Source: Perkinsus chesapeaki (lineage: Eukaryota; Perkinsozoa; Perkinsida; Perkinsidae). Taken from it: DNA of 38,544 nt. Positions 20,510 through 32,458 of this stretch are shown piece by piece (position 1 is the stretch's first letter; each line of letters starts with the position of its first letter). The translations under genes were made by a program, and so were the position numbers. The stretch lies in assembly GCA_013115145.1 (NCBI GenBank), contig JAAPAO010000331.1:1-38544 (forward strand). The letters are read 5' to 3'. The notes below the pieces were generated by a model, which was given only the letters and a program-made list of their open reading frames with translations, did no database searches and was not told the origin of the DNA.

Positions 20510-22150
20510 CTGCGGATTGTACCACCACACCGTTTCGAGTGTTCGTTCAACAAACTTCGTTGATCTACCGTATAATGCAGTAGACCACAGCTTACAGGAG
20601 GAAAGACACCGGTTGTTCACCAAAATCGAGTCGAACGAGTTCTAACCAGAGTTCTGCAGGTTATTGAAAGATACTTCCACCTTACGAGGTGGAATACCTT
20701 ACAACACGACTTGTATATCCCAGCCGTCACTGTGCGTGTTTCGGATGCTACTTGTGTTGTAATTGGCCGATTGTTTCATTGTCCGTTATCGTTATTAGAC
20801 GTCAGTTGCACATAGAACATGACGAACACAAGAAACAAAATTAATATCAGAAATAGGCGATTTCAAGATTTCTTAAAGCGTTCAAATCCAATCTGCTTTC
20901 ACATAGTTTCATAAACTGGATACACGTCGACGCCGGTTGGAACGTCCCATTCTGGACACCACCACTGATAGTCGGTGAGGTTGAATCTAAAGAGCGAGAA
21001 AAGGACAGTAACTCTAGGAGAATCAAGATCGAACAAAGTACAGTAGTCTCGAGTAGAATATTATATCGCAGTTAGGGCAATTCAATTAACTGCGGTATAC
21101 AACGAGATAAACGATACTGTCGGTATCATACTGAACACACTGTCAGAAAAGAAAACCGGAAATCCGTCACCGGCAGTCTTTTTCAACTCGTAGTTAGGTC
21201 AGGCTTCAACGCCAAGCTAGTGAAGTTTGTAGCATACATCAGCAATAACCTTCAAGGCCAGACTTGGTGACGGCCACGGCATCTTACATATAGGAGGTGC
21301 TGGGATTGGAGATATCCTTATAGTTGCCAATCGGTGCAATATCGCCGGGGGCGCTGTGACCAAGGACGGCTGCAGAGAGAAAGCAGCGGGTTCTGAAAGG
21401 CAATACGAAGTATTATTATTGAAGCTGTCTGGGAAGCTAGTGTGGACAATGTTAATGATCAACATTAACGATTAATAGTTGATGATTCATTCAGAATGGC
21501 TGATTCTGTATGTAATGCTGAAGCAATTGGACAAAGCGACGCTTTGTCCAAAAAAACGCTTTGTTTGGAGAAATGCATGCATTTTTGGTATACGAGGAGT
21601 TTCAGGTCGAAGTTTGATCGTTTTGGAAGGTTATTGATTCGCCATCATGTATATCGAACTGGTACGCACTACTGATGACCAACAGCTATATGGACTGTTG
21701 AATTATTGTTATTTTTGTGGCTTTATAATATTTCGTTTAGGCTTATCTCCACAAAAAGGTCGATCATACATCGACGGACTTGCCACGTTCAACAGTTCCG
21801 TAAACCCGGAATGGGCTCTCACAAATTATCCAAGTTATAAGCTACAGCCGTAGCTAACAAAAAAGAAAAACTTCAACTCTAACCGAACATTTGAGAAAAT
21901 TCATGGAAATAAGTATTTGATATTGCTCGAAATAATCATCGAAGCTTGAATTTCATTCGACCTCTGCCGAGAGAAAAGTGCTAAGAAAACATTCCACAGG
22001 ATGGTTGTGGATGCAGATTCGTTCTTGCATGAGTAAAATACCATCATTTATTATCTTAAAGATGCGATATTGCTGCACCCCAAAGATACGATGTTTAATT
22101 GAGCACTTCGTCCCCACTGAACCATTTCCACCGGCGGAAGAATGACAATG
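20510..22150. other. Intergenic, no gene identified
   Basis: No supported coding sequence. It includes the hairpin TTCCACCT/AGGTGGAA at about 20669-20688, an 8-bp inverted repeat around 21070, and a 12+1+12 palindrome at 21527-21551 (arm TTGGACAAAGCG, centre A) followed by a partial third copy at 21555-21562. The last exon of the hexosaminidase gene ends just to the right. Confidence 0.45.
21527..21551. repeat. 12+1+12 perfect palindrome
   Basis: Arm TTGGACAAAGCG, central A. It shares the one-base centre with the scar units but has longer arms. Its right neighbour repeats ACGCTTTG, so it may be a scar whose hairpin was opened deeper than 8 bp. Confidence 0.85.
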
Positions 22151-25100
22151 CTATAATCGCGTAGTAGTTCTGTGATAGTCACAATGATGTCCCAGCCAAA
22201 GATAGACAACTCGTTCTTCATCCTCACCTGGCCAGTCTATTAACCGCCCATTCATGGTTAAATGGACAGATATCATCCTCAGCACACCATAGCCTCTCCG
22301 CAACAGCAGCAGCTCTGGGCCATACTCGGGGCATGAAGACACTCTCATCAACCGACTCGCCTGCAATGAGGGCAATCGATCCAGAGGAACGTTGGATTTT
22401 TGGGCCCAGAAGGAATGTGTCATTTATTGCTTCCCTTTGGTTGTCTAAAAACGTATTTTCTACCAAATTTCCGTCGTATCTCCTTTTCCGCATTTCTGTG
22501 CGACTAGATGCCCCCGTGGCTCGCTCTGGTTCAGTTTTGCGCATTCTGAATTCCACATCGAATGATTAGATCCAATACGCCACCTGGTTCAACCCGAAAA
22601 ACTTTTCAATTAGCCGCGCACATTTGATGGTTCATTTCAAGACTTGGTCGGCGAATTGAGGAAATAGCGGTATGAGCCTACCCCACATGCAAGCCTCCCC
22701 TCCAACCAAAATGCCATTCTTGTCTCGTTTAAAAGGGACGTCGTAAAATGCAGCCCAATCTCTGAGAAAGGAAATAATAGCTCAGCATCCACTAGGGATG
22801 ACACAAGACAGATAAAAATGAACAGAAGAGAGCCATAACTAAAGAGACATGATGTCTCAGACATCCCCGACTCGGCCACAGCCAGGAACTGCCACGCAGG
22901 GCGGCCAGTCGCACCGTGTGCGAGAATCAGTAACGAAACGTTCTCCATGTTGCGTGGTGAGAATCAATAACGAAATGATCTATGACACCTGCATTTTCTG
23001 GGCGAATCACCAATTTAGTGGCACTAAGTCCAATTTCAAGAGTTTTTCCTTGAAAGATTGAAGGTGGCGAGCTTGAAACATATAATAATATATAGTAGAA
23101 GTACAAGGTTATAAACCCGATTTTATACAATACACCAAATAATCGAAATATACAAACTTACTGCCCAAGTAGATCAAGATAGAAAGCAGAGCTGAAAATT
23201 AAACTTCTGAACTTCCCAGACTCTGCCATCTAAAAACCAAGTTATGAAAGCGATTGTGTGATCGATTTACTCACAGCCAGTGTCCTTGAGGCATCGTACA
23301 GCCAAATCTGCCATGTGTCCACAACATCCGTCTCTGTAGGGTTGTCATTCAGGAAGTCATTCCACAGAATCACAGTTGCTCCTGGAATGCAAATGAATTC
23401 CGATAAGCAATTTTCGGAGACAGGATTTGTGTCGGGGACAATTTTATTGTGCAACGCCAACGGCACGGAAAATTGCTAAAATTTTCTGGTCGGGTTAGAC
23501 TGGGGCAAGCTCGATCCATTGGTGATCGAGTTGGGAGAGTTGGATGAAAGTAATTAAGTTAATTCCTTTTCTACTGTTATTAATTAAGTGCATTAATTAG
23601 CATAAGAATTAACTAATACATTAACTAAGTATTAGATAATTGGATCTCTTCAGCATTTCTAGATGTCGCGCACTGTAATTAATCAATTTAATTATTGAGA
23701 AGACGAATTAGCATTTACCATTAATTTTATTTTATATCAACTATCATCAATTATTTTATGAAGGTAAATATTAATTAACATTATTAATTCATATAAATTT
23801 ATTAAGGTTATTAAGGTTACCTTTTGTATAACTTTTCTCAAGTTCTCCTTTTACAAGTGTTTCAGGAAGTTGTCTGTCCCAACTAACCCGCATGGGTTAC
23901 CTGTTTTCTCTTTAACTTCCTTCACCGCATGAGACAGCCAATAATCGACTAAATCTGTGCGGTTGTGGAATTTGCTAACAAAGCGAGGTAGCATTCAGCC
24001 ATTCAGGTAGGATACTCACCCGTGTTCTTGTGTCCATTTGGTGAGGGCCGCGGAATCCCAGGCATCACCGATTTCGTCACCTCCAAGGTGGAGCACCTTA
24101 TCTCCTGAAAACTGTACTTCCATTTTCGTCAAGTTAGCTAAATATTAATGCGGCAATGAGTTTAGTGATGCTTCATGGAAAAATACTCTATGCACGGCGA
24201 ACTTTCGAGCGGATTGCCGCACTCGATTTTTCATCCAGCACGCCGAGCTTGATTTTTGTCAGGCTCTGTACGATAAAGATCGTCATTAGTTATCGATGGA
24301 CTCATCGAGCTTTACCGTTATTGATTCTTCCGGATGCGTTGTTATAGAAGATATCCACGACCTCGGACATCACCGCGACGGTCATCTCTCTTGTCTTATC
24401 ATTTATGGGGTCCATCCAATACTTGGCGTCACCAGTGAGCCAGGGATATCTGATGACAACAAGGATAAACGGGACACCACCGTGGAGAGGAGGGACTGTA
24501 TTTCGCTCACCCATCGACGCAACACAAAACTGCTTCACATTCGGCGTCCAAGTGAAAAGTTTTGAAAAAGCCTACTTTTTATGACGTGACTGTAAGTCTC
24601 TCCGAGTCTAGCTCGTGAAGATGAGATTGCTACTCGGTTTTACAAACCCGAAACCGAGGGACAATTTTTCCCAAACTAGACTGAGCCATTTTCGGCAACG
24701 GTCCATGGTACGGCTGGTATCAATAGTAAAGGACGACTTCTCACCTCATCTTTCTTAGAGTGAAATTTTATAATGAACTATGAACCGTTTGGTTTTTTGT
24801 ATTTTCCAAACCTATTTGTAAAGGGTTTCAAAACTTCATTGGTCGAGTATTTGATCTGGAATCGGATGAAAAGTTATGGGACACCTTTCACAACGCAATC
24901 CTCTTACCCTCGGAGCCAGCTGGTCGTATGTGCTGGAACGTCAATCTCGGGTATCACTTTGATGCCCAAACGGTTCGCGAATTTCACGACGCTTCTCACC
25001 TCCGCCGGAGAGTAACTGAAGTTGCGTCGCCGACCAGGCGTGAAGTTGGCCTACGAGACAGGTGTGGGGTTCTTCTTCTGAAGGTCGGGGAAGCTATCGA

Positions 25101-26176
25101 GCTTCAATGAAAAGCTTATGTCGTCCGAAAGATGCCAGTGAAGGACATTCATCTGAAGAGGGAAGGGGACACTGCCCTTTCTAAAACGCTCGCAATTCTA
25201 TCAGCCTCGTCCGAGATTTCCGGCGGTGTCGATGCCGCCAGCTATTCTGGAAACTTTATAACAATTCGCTCACACCGTGTTCTGGAAGTGAACATACTTC
25301 AGGAGGGCAGTGTAGTGAGTTCATTAGTGTTTAAATATATGCATGTTCTCGCGGCGAATATGAACTGGCGGAAAAAATAAATTTCGAGATACTTCACAGA
25401 GTTCTTTGCATTAAAGAACATGTTATCTATGGCGATTCGGCGGAGTCAACCGAGGAAGAATCAACCAGAACTAGAATTTATAAAACTGTTGAGCGGGTCG
25501 AAGACTGGCAACCTTGAATCAATCTTCGATGGAGTGGTGGATGGCCCTTATACAGAGAGTTATTGGGGAGCATTAAACGTTCCCAGAAATGATGCATTTG
25601 GTCACCAAATTTTGGTGCTCCTCCAGGCCCTAGGGACCAATTTTCAAACGGAGTTCCTAGTATACAGGGTTTCCGCATTACGAACATCTTTTAGGTTACA
25701 CGTGAGGGTAGATAAATCCATTGTCGTTCGCCGAGCTCACCTTCGTCCAAGCCATAATGATGAGGTTCTTCTCAATGACACTGACCGGGAGATATCTGCG
25801 TCCTGTGTCGATAAGCATCCCCCGGTGATCGAAGGAGGGGTAATCGACGACAGTGAAGCCGTGGTAAAGCAGTGAGAATAAGTCCTCCTTGTGGTTGTGT
25901 GCGATTTGGAACTGAGGAGCCGACAATGTGGATACGGCTATGCCACGACGTTCTCTGATGATCGATATTGATTATGTTCAGTCACAGTGACAGAGTAGAG
26001 ATGTCAATCAATGACTGCCGAAGTTCCCACACCACTTACACCGGTGGCAGCTCCATACAAGAACCCAACTCGTGTGCTGTACTTCATGTGGCATCTCAGT
26101 TTCTCGCAGTTCAGCTCATAGCCTTCCCTCGGCTGCTCACTGTCGTAGACTACGGCGGTCTTTACGGGGTTGCCGC
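22151..26176 (-). CDS. Beta-N-acetylhexosaminidase (GH20), 12 exons
   Basis: Minus-strand exons: 26040-26176, 25741-25911, 25055-25152, 24908-25015, 24316-24449, 24020-24104, 23901-23974, 23275-23381, 23162-23229, 22989-23023, 22228-22444, 22151-22169. All splice phases agree, giving 416 residues plus stop without the N-terminus. GH20 landmarks in order: YELN...GFLYGAATG (GH20b end), DYPSFDHRGMLIDTGRRYLP, NVLHWHLSDDISF, IKVIPEIDVPAHTTSW, the catalytic Asp-Glu in VLHLGGDEIGDAWD, VILWNDF, DTWQIW, FSSAFYLD and VWPRAAAVAERLW. The enzyme removes terminal GlcNAc/GalNAc from glycans, in lysosomes or outside the cell. Introns of 39, 45 and 45 nt and a 35-nt microexon are notable. The last 19-nt exon rests only on splice sites and phase. 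The start is missing; see 27139-27208. A dispersed repeat and two scar units lie in its introns. Confidence 0.88.
22748..22920. repeat. Dispersed repeat, copy B, in a hexosaminidase intron
   Basis: Same family as 17408-17607. It carries a perfect scar (22844-22865, W=GAGACATC). Removing 14 bp restores the sequence of copy A at 17518-17531 apart from one substitution. It lies in the intron between exons 22989-23023 and 22228-22444. Confidence 0.75.
25596..25617. repeat. Scar unit in a hexosaminidase intron
   Basis: Perfect unit with W=ATTTGGTG inside the 588-nt intron 25153-25740. Confidence 0.85.
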
Positions 26177-26397
26177 CTGAGAAGCTCGATGTTTGCATTC
26201 TATTCGCCATGTGGCGCCGTAACCTTCTTACAGATTCGATGGCCAAAAATACGGAGAATAATAAATCTATGTTGAGCTAGATACGTAAGGTTTAAGGTTC
26301 ATATACAGGTATAAGATTTATGTGTACGGCTCATACTGCATTGAAGTCAACTGAGTGAGCTACAGGGACTGAAGGCCTAGAAGCCAGTGAATAATCA

Positions 26398-26470
26398 GCG
26401 GCTTTGGCGCAGTAGGTAGCGCGTAGGTCTCATAATCCTAAGGTCGCGAGTTCGATCCTCGCAGGCCGCA
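26398..26470 (+). tRNA. tRNA-Met (CAT), second copy
   Basis: Identical to 19816-19888, with the same downstream spacer and convergent tRNA-Leu. If the exon at 27139-27208 belongs to the hexosaminidase gene, this pair lies in its first intron. Confidence 0.93.
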
Positions 26471-26535
26471 CTATTATATCAAACATAATGGAATGACATT
26501 ATGCGATGTATACCACTTGGTGGTGTAAAGTTAAT

Positions 26536-26616
26536 GTCAGCTGTGGGATTCGAACCCACGAGGATCTCTCCACCAGAACTTGAGTCTGGCGCCTTAGACC
26601 GCTCGGCCAAACTGAC
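26536..26616 (-). tRNA. tRNA-Leu (CAA), second copy
   Basis: Identical cloverleaf to 19954-20034; anticodon CAA, no intron. Spacer to the tRNA-Met is 65 bases. Confidence 0.92.
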
Positions 26617-27046
26617 TACGTGAACAATGAATCACCGCGGATACCGCACTCGCATATTGAGCTTTAGTTTTACGTCATCAACCAACTCTATCTCTCACGA
26701 AGGCGAATGCGCAGCGCAGTGCACCCAAGCAAGCGGTGAACCCTTAAACAACCAGTAGCCCGAAAACTCGAAGCCCAGAAACCGTGCAAAGGGATGGGCT
26801 ATGAGCCCGTAAACTGGCCGCCGCGGCGCGAGGGTGTAAATGACCTTATGGGTTTAAATTGCGAGCATAGACACGCACCCATGTTCGCAACATAAGCTCA
26901 AAGGGTCCAACCTGGGAGAGGAGGGTGGGTCAAAAACGCGGTAGAAAACAAATTATTATGGAATGCATGCACTGCCGCCCCGAACCTAGAAGGACCTTAT
27001 TTTCCTGCAAGTGCATGCACAGCGCACAAGGATTGTGCGCACGTGA

Positions 27047-27068
27047 CCTGCTGACAGCAGGCTGCTGT
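27047..27068. repeat. Scar unit
   Basis: Perfect unit with W=CCTGCTGT. A nearby 8-bp hairpin (GCGCACAA / TTGTGCGC, 3-base loop, about 27022-27040) and GTGCATGCAC lie just upstream. Confidence 0.85.
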
Positions 27069-27138
27069 CCGTGCACGCGTGCCGCAGATTGACGACAACA
27101 ACTAAACTTGTCTACTTCGTAAACCTCACATATTCTAC

Positions 27139-27208
27139 TGTGTTGCACACTATTATAAGGAAGAACAATGGATATAAGTGTGACCGTGACAGCAAGCGTT
27201 CGACTCAT
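27139..27208 (-). CDS. Candidate signal-peptide first exon
   Basis: ATG at 27206-27208 (minus) opens a typical secretion signal, MSRTLAVTVTLISIVLPYNS, ending at a possible GTAGAA donor in phase 1. That phase matches the first recognised hexosaminidase exon (26176, two leading bases), and a secreted or lysosomal enzyme needs a signal peptide. The donor is weak and the resulting N-terminal domain would be short, so other exons may be missing. The intron would contain the tRNA pair at 26398-26616. Confidence 0.33.
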
Positions 27209-27315
27209 GGCATGATTCGACGTTGGACGTAAATATGACCCTTCGAAGACATCCTAGGCCCTCCTAGACATTCTGAATGCCTGGGTTCGGCATGCTCAGC
27301 GAATAACTAAGCATC

Positions 27316-27394
27316 GACAGTTTGGCCGAGTGGTCTAAGGCGCTGGCTTAAGGCGCCAGTCCGAAAGGGCGTGGGTTCGAACCCCACAGCTGTC
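27316..27394 (+). tRNA. tRNA-Leu (AAG)
   Basis: Acceptor GACAGTT pairs with AGCTGTC; discriminator A at 27395. A box TGGCCGAGTGG, anticodon arm CTGGC-TTAAGGC-GCCAG giving AAG, T arm GTGGGTTCGAACCCCAC. A T-run at 27413-27416 can serve as Pol III terminator. It is unpaired, unlike the tRNA-Met/Leu pairs. Confidence 0.9.
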
Positions 27395-27416
27395 AAAGCT
27401 ATTGCAGCTTACTTTT

Positions 27417-29328
27417 CTGCTTGTACAAAGTCTTCCTCACAAAATCTAGATCTTCCTGCACCACTGGACCATTCGTTGAGCCTTTCCTCTCCGTCGATTC
27501 CTTTCCAAGATAAAAATCAAAATAATATTCACCATCGTTGAAGATATCTACAACGAAGCATGGTCAAAGATGCACCAACGCCGACGTTGTTTACTCTGAA
27601 CTTTCGGGTTAATCTTCATACTCTTCGGAACTGGCCATACGAGCAGTTCCGGTTGAGGAGGGACACTCGCAGCAGCGACTCTGATACAAGGAGGTAGTTG
27701 GATTGCAAAGAATTCGGTGGAGCGAATTTTTCGTTGAGAACGCACGAAGTTGTCGCAAAATCAAATTTCTGCCAACAGATTTGCTTCGCCCAAATGTTAA
27801 CCAACTCGATGCCTATCCTGCAAGACTCAACCAGGAATACTTCGAGAAGTGTGAATGACGATAAGAGATTCTTATCAACAATTTACGTTGCTCAGGTTGT
27901 CTAATGCATGATAGATTATTCGGAGGTCGAGAGTATCCGTGCTCAGATTGACTCCAAGAGCAGAAAATGTAAAGTTCCTCGAGACTTACATAATCGTCAG
28001 GAAGCTCGCAATGATATTCCTGCTCGGCATTCCGGGAAACGGAACAACTACGAAGATCCTACTCCTGGAAAACCACACTTTCGAATCCTTCATCGGCGAT
28101 TATTTTCGAGAATAACTGAATTATTCAACACGGAAAAGATAGTAGATGGTGGATGGCCCCCAAATGTGCGCTACTTGGCAAATAAAACACTCGAAACCGA
28201 ACCAACTACTCGATAACGACGATAAGGCAGGCTCGTCATGGGCCATCGCTTAAGCTGGAACGAGCAAGCCTTCGACCGAGGCATTTGGCGAGTAACATTT
28301 TTGGGAGCCAGCGGAAGCTACCGAACATGAGTCTGAGTACCCCTACAGAAATGTGCTAAGCAAGATCCAAATACACCATTTCCAGACCTGTTCAAATAAA
28401 GCTCAGACCGTCGATTTCGATGATACGCCACTGGATCTGATCGATCGCCTATAACCATGGTACACGCTAATTCTTATCCCAGCGCGACCCATCCAAGACG
28501 CGCTTGAGTAGTGGTGGCTATCACAATGGTGCTTCAACTATATGTTAACATTGTATCCACGGTGTTCAGTTATGGGAGATAGATCGGTCCGCGGCGGAGT
28601 GCTTCATCGACCACATAGACGCCACGATGATATGACACGCGTTGTAGTGCTACGAGTGAAACTCAGTGACTTTACTACACTTCATGTTGACCGTCACTAG
28701 AGTTTGATTTCCTGGCTCACAAGATTCTCTAGTTCAACCCTACCAAATAGGTCTCGCGCTTTACTTAATTGTTCTGGGGTTTTACTAACTTGCTCTTGAA
28801 ATGGTGTATATGTTGTCACTGACAAGTTGCCAGCATGGAGGTAGAACGCACTTGTGGAAGATCGGAGATCGACTCTATCGAAACCATAACATTAAATCGG
28901 TTACATTCTCTCCTGAAGAAGCTTGTGTTCCCCCAACAACAACAACATCATCATAGGCAAGTTGCCCGGGGCAACTTCTATCAATTGAGAGCACTGCTGT
29001 TGCTGAGAACTGCAGAAAATTCAACAGCTTACAATTGATAAATACCCACGCTGTTGGTCCAACAGATGCATTGTTGCCGATTAGGCAATATAGCGTTCTC
29101 TAGTTGTTCGATATCAGTATCGGTGACACTAATCCAGATTTACTATCGCGAAATCTAGTGCCCGGTCTTTTTCCAAATATAAAGATACCCTTGCCCCAGC
29201 GTGATTAAAACACTCGAAATCAAAACAAAGGTTCAATAACGACAATCAGGTCGACTGTTCATGGGCCATCACCGTAGCTGAAATGAGAACCATAGACGCA
29301 GGTTCGATCCCGGCACCTCGCAACTTAC
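27417..29328. other. Mostly non-coding; diverged repeat pair
   Basis: No firm gene. A minus-strand stretch near 27600-27720 reads protein-like (RVAAASVPPQPELLVWPVPK) but has no confirmed splice sites. Two diverged copies of a dispersed repeat lie at 28184-28258 and 29206-29280, sharing AAAACACTCGAAA, AATAACGAC and CATGGGCCATC. A worn scar unit (two mismatches, W=CGGGCAAC) lies at 28954-28975. A B-box-like AGGTTCGATCCC lies at about 29300-29311. Confidence 0.45.
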
Positions 29329-30337
29329 GTCTCTTCGGAGCCACCGGTGCTTCGAGTGCGGCTGCCTTGTGGGCGTCAATGTAGACCTTACGCTGGAGAA
29401 AAAGTGCGATAATTAACAGAAAAACCGACAAGCCAAATCCAAGCGTGAAGGCAAGCAAGACTCGACCTGAGGGAGACACTGTGTTGAGCCCGCAGTAGAC
29501 TGAAGAACAAGTCCACCCAGTTAGACTATGTTGTGTTCGATCCAGTAACCTAGAACCAGCTTATACTATCCCTACAATTCAGAGATAAATCTATATATCT
29601 TTTATGATAGGAAGTAGACTAAACCTGACTGGCTACCATGCAGTGTTCGATAATGCCGAGGCGAGAGCATTGCTGTGATGGTACAATCTCAGAGAGCTCC
29701 CAATATTGTAACATTACAGCAATACGGTCACACGTAACATCACGGCCGATGACAGGAATAAGATCACAATCGAGTCAATGCCCCCATGGCGGACTTATTA
29801 GTTGTTTGGAAATGATATAAAGCTGCTGCGGTCGACTAGCACCGAGCGCCAGCGGTAGTAGACTCATGAGCCTTCTGCTGAATATACAATTCGATATTGT
29901 GATACAATATATGGGGGAAGACATTATAATCCCACGTCCCAGCATAAATTATTCTATCATTTCAGATCTCAAACTCTCCAGGATTATTGACCGATTCGGA
30001 CAATTCGGTTCACTCAAGAAAATAGATATGCGAAATCTGGGACTACTATAGCTCGCATTAGTTACTGCAGAAGCTTCTCTTCAAGCTCTATAAAGTCATT
30101 CCTAGCGGAGCGAAGCGTTTCATGTTACCGGTTTTTCGCGAGATAGCACGGCCTTCATCAACGTGGCCTTCCTCTAGTAGAACCGCCGTGTTGATCTCAT
30201 CAACGGCGAGATCAAGAAACTGCGAAGCAAATCTTGCGCGCCACGAAATTATGGCTCACCTTGACCAATCGTGTGCTCTGAGTCGCCTCAGTGGATGGCA
30301 CAGTGAGGAGAAGGAGTAAACAAGTTAGAAAAGTCAT
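29329..30337 (-). CDS. Partial gene for a secreted or single-pass membrane protein
   Basis: Exon 30260-30337 starts with ATG and a strong signal peptide (MTFLTCLLLLLTVPSTEATQ) and ends in a GTGAGC donor, phase 0. Exon 29329-29466, between CCCTCAG and GTAAGT, encodes a membrane segment (TLGFGLSVFLLIIALFLQRK) and a basic/Ala-rich cytoplasmic stretch. Between them a 50-codon open stretch at 29625-29774 with four cysteines (CDRIAVMLQYWELSEIVPSQ) is a plausible ectodomain exon, but its acceptor is unclear and phases are not fully resolved. The end of the gene is not found. Family unrecognised. That the pieces form one gene is inference. Confidence 0.4.
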
Positions 30338-31106
30338 TAAAAGGTAATAGCTACAAGAGCATCTTAGCTTGGAGCGCGGAAGATACAAATGAGGTTGAAG
30401 GTAATACAACAAGAGAAGCTTATGAAGCGTAATCAACTTTACCATGTTACATTTAATTTCAACTTCTTCCCGTGCCTACGAATTCCCGTGAAGTGCTGGC
30501 TACCCCAAAAAAGGAGCGTTAACTCACCGACAGTCGACGACGTTACTGGCCATCCTAAAACTGCAACTTCCGAGGTGCACCAAATGCAGATGAGATAAAG
30601 TCCGTGACTTGACTCTGAAAAAATAAAACCCAATAGAGTCGAATCTGCTAATGCTACACCATACGGAGGCTCATCGAAAGAATAGAATCGATACGTTGGA
30701 AAGGATTCCTGATCCCGAGGATCTTCATCTGCGTCGGTGGTCCACTGGCAACAATTTTGCGCGACTTTTTGTTAGTACTTTTTGTTAACTTTTTGTTAAA
30801 GTATTTTTGTTATTCTGGACGCTCGTTCAAGGTGGTTGGCAATCTGACTATATCATTCCTTTCATAGATAGTCTTCCTAGATAGACATATCATCTGTGTT
30901 CCTTCATGTAATAAAGAGGTAAGTGGGAGGTGACATTTCAGAAGTGACTAACATTCGCCATAAAAATATCTCACTTCAACCGAGCCCGCTCTCTTCCGTG
31001 GCAGCCAGGGCGGAGACTCTACCTCCCTGGGAATCTTTGGCGGTGTCGAGTAGCCTGCCAATCTGCTGACAGCGAAAGTTTTATCATCGAACCCTACCTC
31101 CAGGAG

Positions 31107-32108
31107 CTATATGCTTCTCGGGAGTCGACTTGACCTTCTCCTGAGAATGATGCGAATAACTACTAATTGAAATGACTGCCTCGTAGACGACAACGAAACT
31201 GCTTTCCCGCGATAAAGTGCTCTTGTAGCACCAAGAGTCAGGCCCTCTCTATCAGGCACTGATTCGTGTTCGGGCAGTCCGTCCAGAAGGAACGTCTCCA
31301 CCTTTCTGTTTGGTAGTCCAGCAACACATTTTGTGGCCCATTGTGTCTCGGCATTGCAGGCGTTTTCAGCTTCTTGCGGAAAGCAATAATCGGCGGTGAG
31401 ATGCTTCCTTGATTGCACTGTGCCATTATTTATTTCTAATATCGATGTCATAGAGGGATAATATGACTATTTACATTGGGAAGTAATACAGTACCCGTGC
31501 CGCCTCACCAGTCTGGAAGTGCGTTAATACCGAATACTTCTACATTCTGATTTTAATTACAAAATTATTTGTTATTTTATTCGGTTTAAGAATCATCAAA
31601 TCCATGGAGCTAGGAAATGAACTCCTGTGCTCCAATCAGATATCTCGCCAGAATAATACCGAATCGTTACTTCGCGAACTATCCTCGCTCCTCATGAGCC
31701 TTACCGTAGAAATGATGCTCCCGCTCGTGGCGCAAATCTGTGCTACCTCCGAGTGGATGTTTTTTTCTGCCTCATTTCGAGACCTAACAGGTTTAGCAGT
31801 CCATACCACAATTCCTTTTCGAAAGGGAACGTTCACAAAAAAATCGATCAACCCTGTTCGAGTGAGTCGATCAACAAAAGGTTTAAGCGAACTCTCGTCC
31901 CAGAATCACAAAATCCTAAACTCTCAGAAACCACACTTTCCGACTGAGCTATCTTGTAACTAGCAACAGCTGAACGACGGCGAGAAGTATCCAACAGAAA
32001 CGGTTCCAGAGAGCTCACCGTGAATTATCAGTTGTACGATGTTTTTTATGCGGAGGACTGGAGTCGTGCCGTGACGAGCATTCCATAAATATTTCAGCAA
32101 GTGGCAAG
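31107..32108 (-). CDS. Candidate exons of an unidentified minus-strand gene
   Basis: Three protein-like stretches with splice-like edges. 32019-32108 lies between CACCTCCAG and GTGAGC. About 31705-31851 ends at GTAAGG and encodes RSRNEAEKNIHSEVAQICAT. 31107-31451 is cysteine-containing and includes CFPQEAENACNAETQWATKC. Spaced cysteines suggest an extracellular protein. They may belong to the same gene as 29329-30337 or to one upstream of it. The opposite strand is open over 31604-31963, which weakens the case. No family assigned. Confidence 0.25.
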
Positions 32109-32205
32109 CTGGAGGTGAAAAAATGACATAATTGTTGTGCAAGCTTACTCGCCCCCACAAACTCTAGAGGAACCACGTGTGAGACACACCAATAGTTGAG
32201 ATCGT

Positions 32206-32278
32206 GCGGCTTTGGCGCAGTAGGTAGCGCGTAGGTCTCATAATCCTAAGGTCGCGAGTTCGATCCTCGCAGGCCGCA
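32206..32278 (+). tRNA. tRNA-Met (CAT), third copy
   Basis: Identical to the copies at 19816 and 26398. Its spacer to the convergent tRNA-Leu is enlarged by an insertion (32321-32458). Confidence 0.93.
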
Positions 32279-32320
32279 CTATTATCTCAAACAAAATGAA
32301 ATGACATTATGTGATGTATA

Positions 32321-32458
32321 TTTATTAATATAATATAAACTATATATATAATTATAATAACCAGCTATACGATAACTAATAATATATTCTATTCACTAAT
32401 AATATCTATATAAAATACCAATAAATGGTAATATTGCTATAGGGATAAATTTATATAA
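32321..32458. mobile_element. AT-rich 138-bp insertion in the tRNA spacer
   Basis: In the other two pairs the spacer reads GATGTATACCACTTGG. Here GTATA (32316-32320) is followed by 138 AT-rich bases and then GTATA again (32459-32463), so the insertion is flanked by a 5-bp direct duplication. No clear terminal inverted repeats are seen; internally ACTAATAATAT is repeated. A short non-autonomous element is likely. The 5-bp duplication is not the 8 bp expected of hAT. Confidence 0.6.

Noticed and set aside
22637-22948. 103-codon minus-strand frame
   Set aside because: It covers dispersed repeat copy B inside a hexosaminidase intron and has no family features.
25050-25052. In-frame TAG between two GH20 motifs, suggesting a pseudogene
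   Set aside because: A 39-nt intron 25016-25054 (GTAGGC to CTTCAG) removes it in frame and restores the family spacing between FPDL and YSPAEV.
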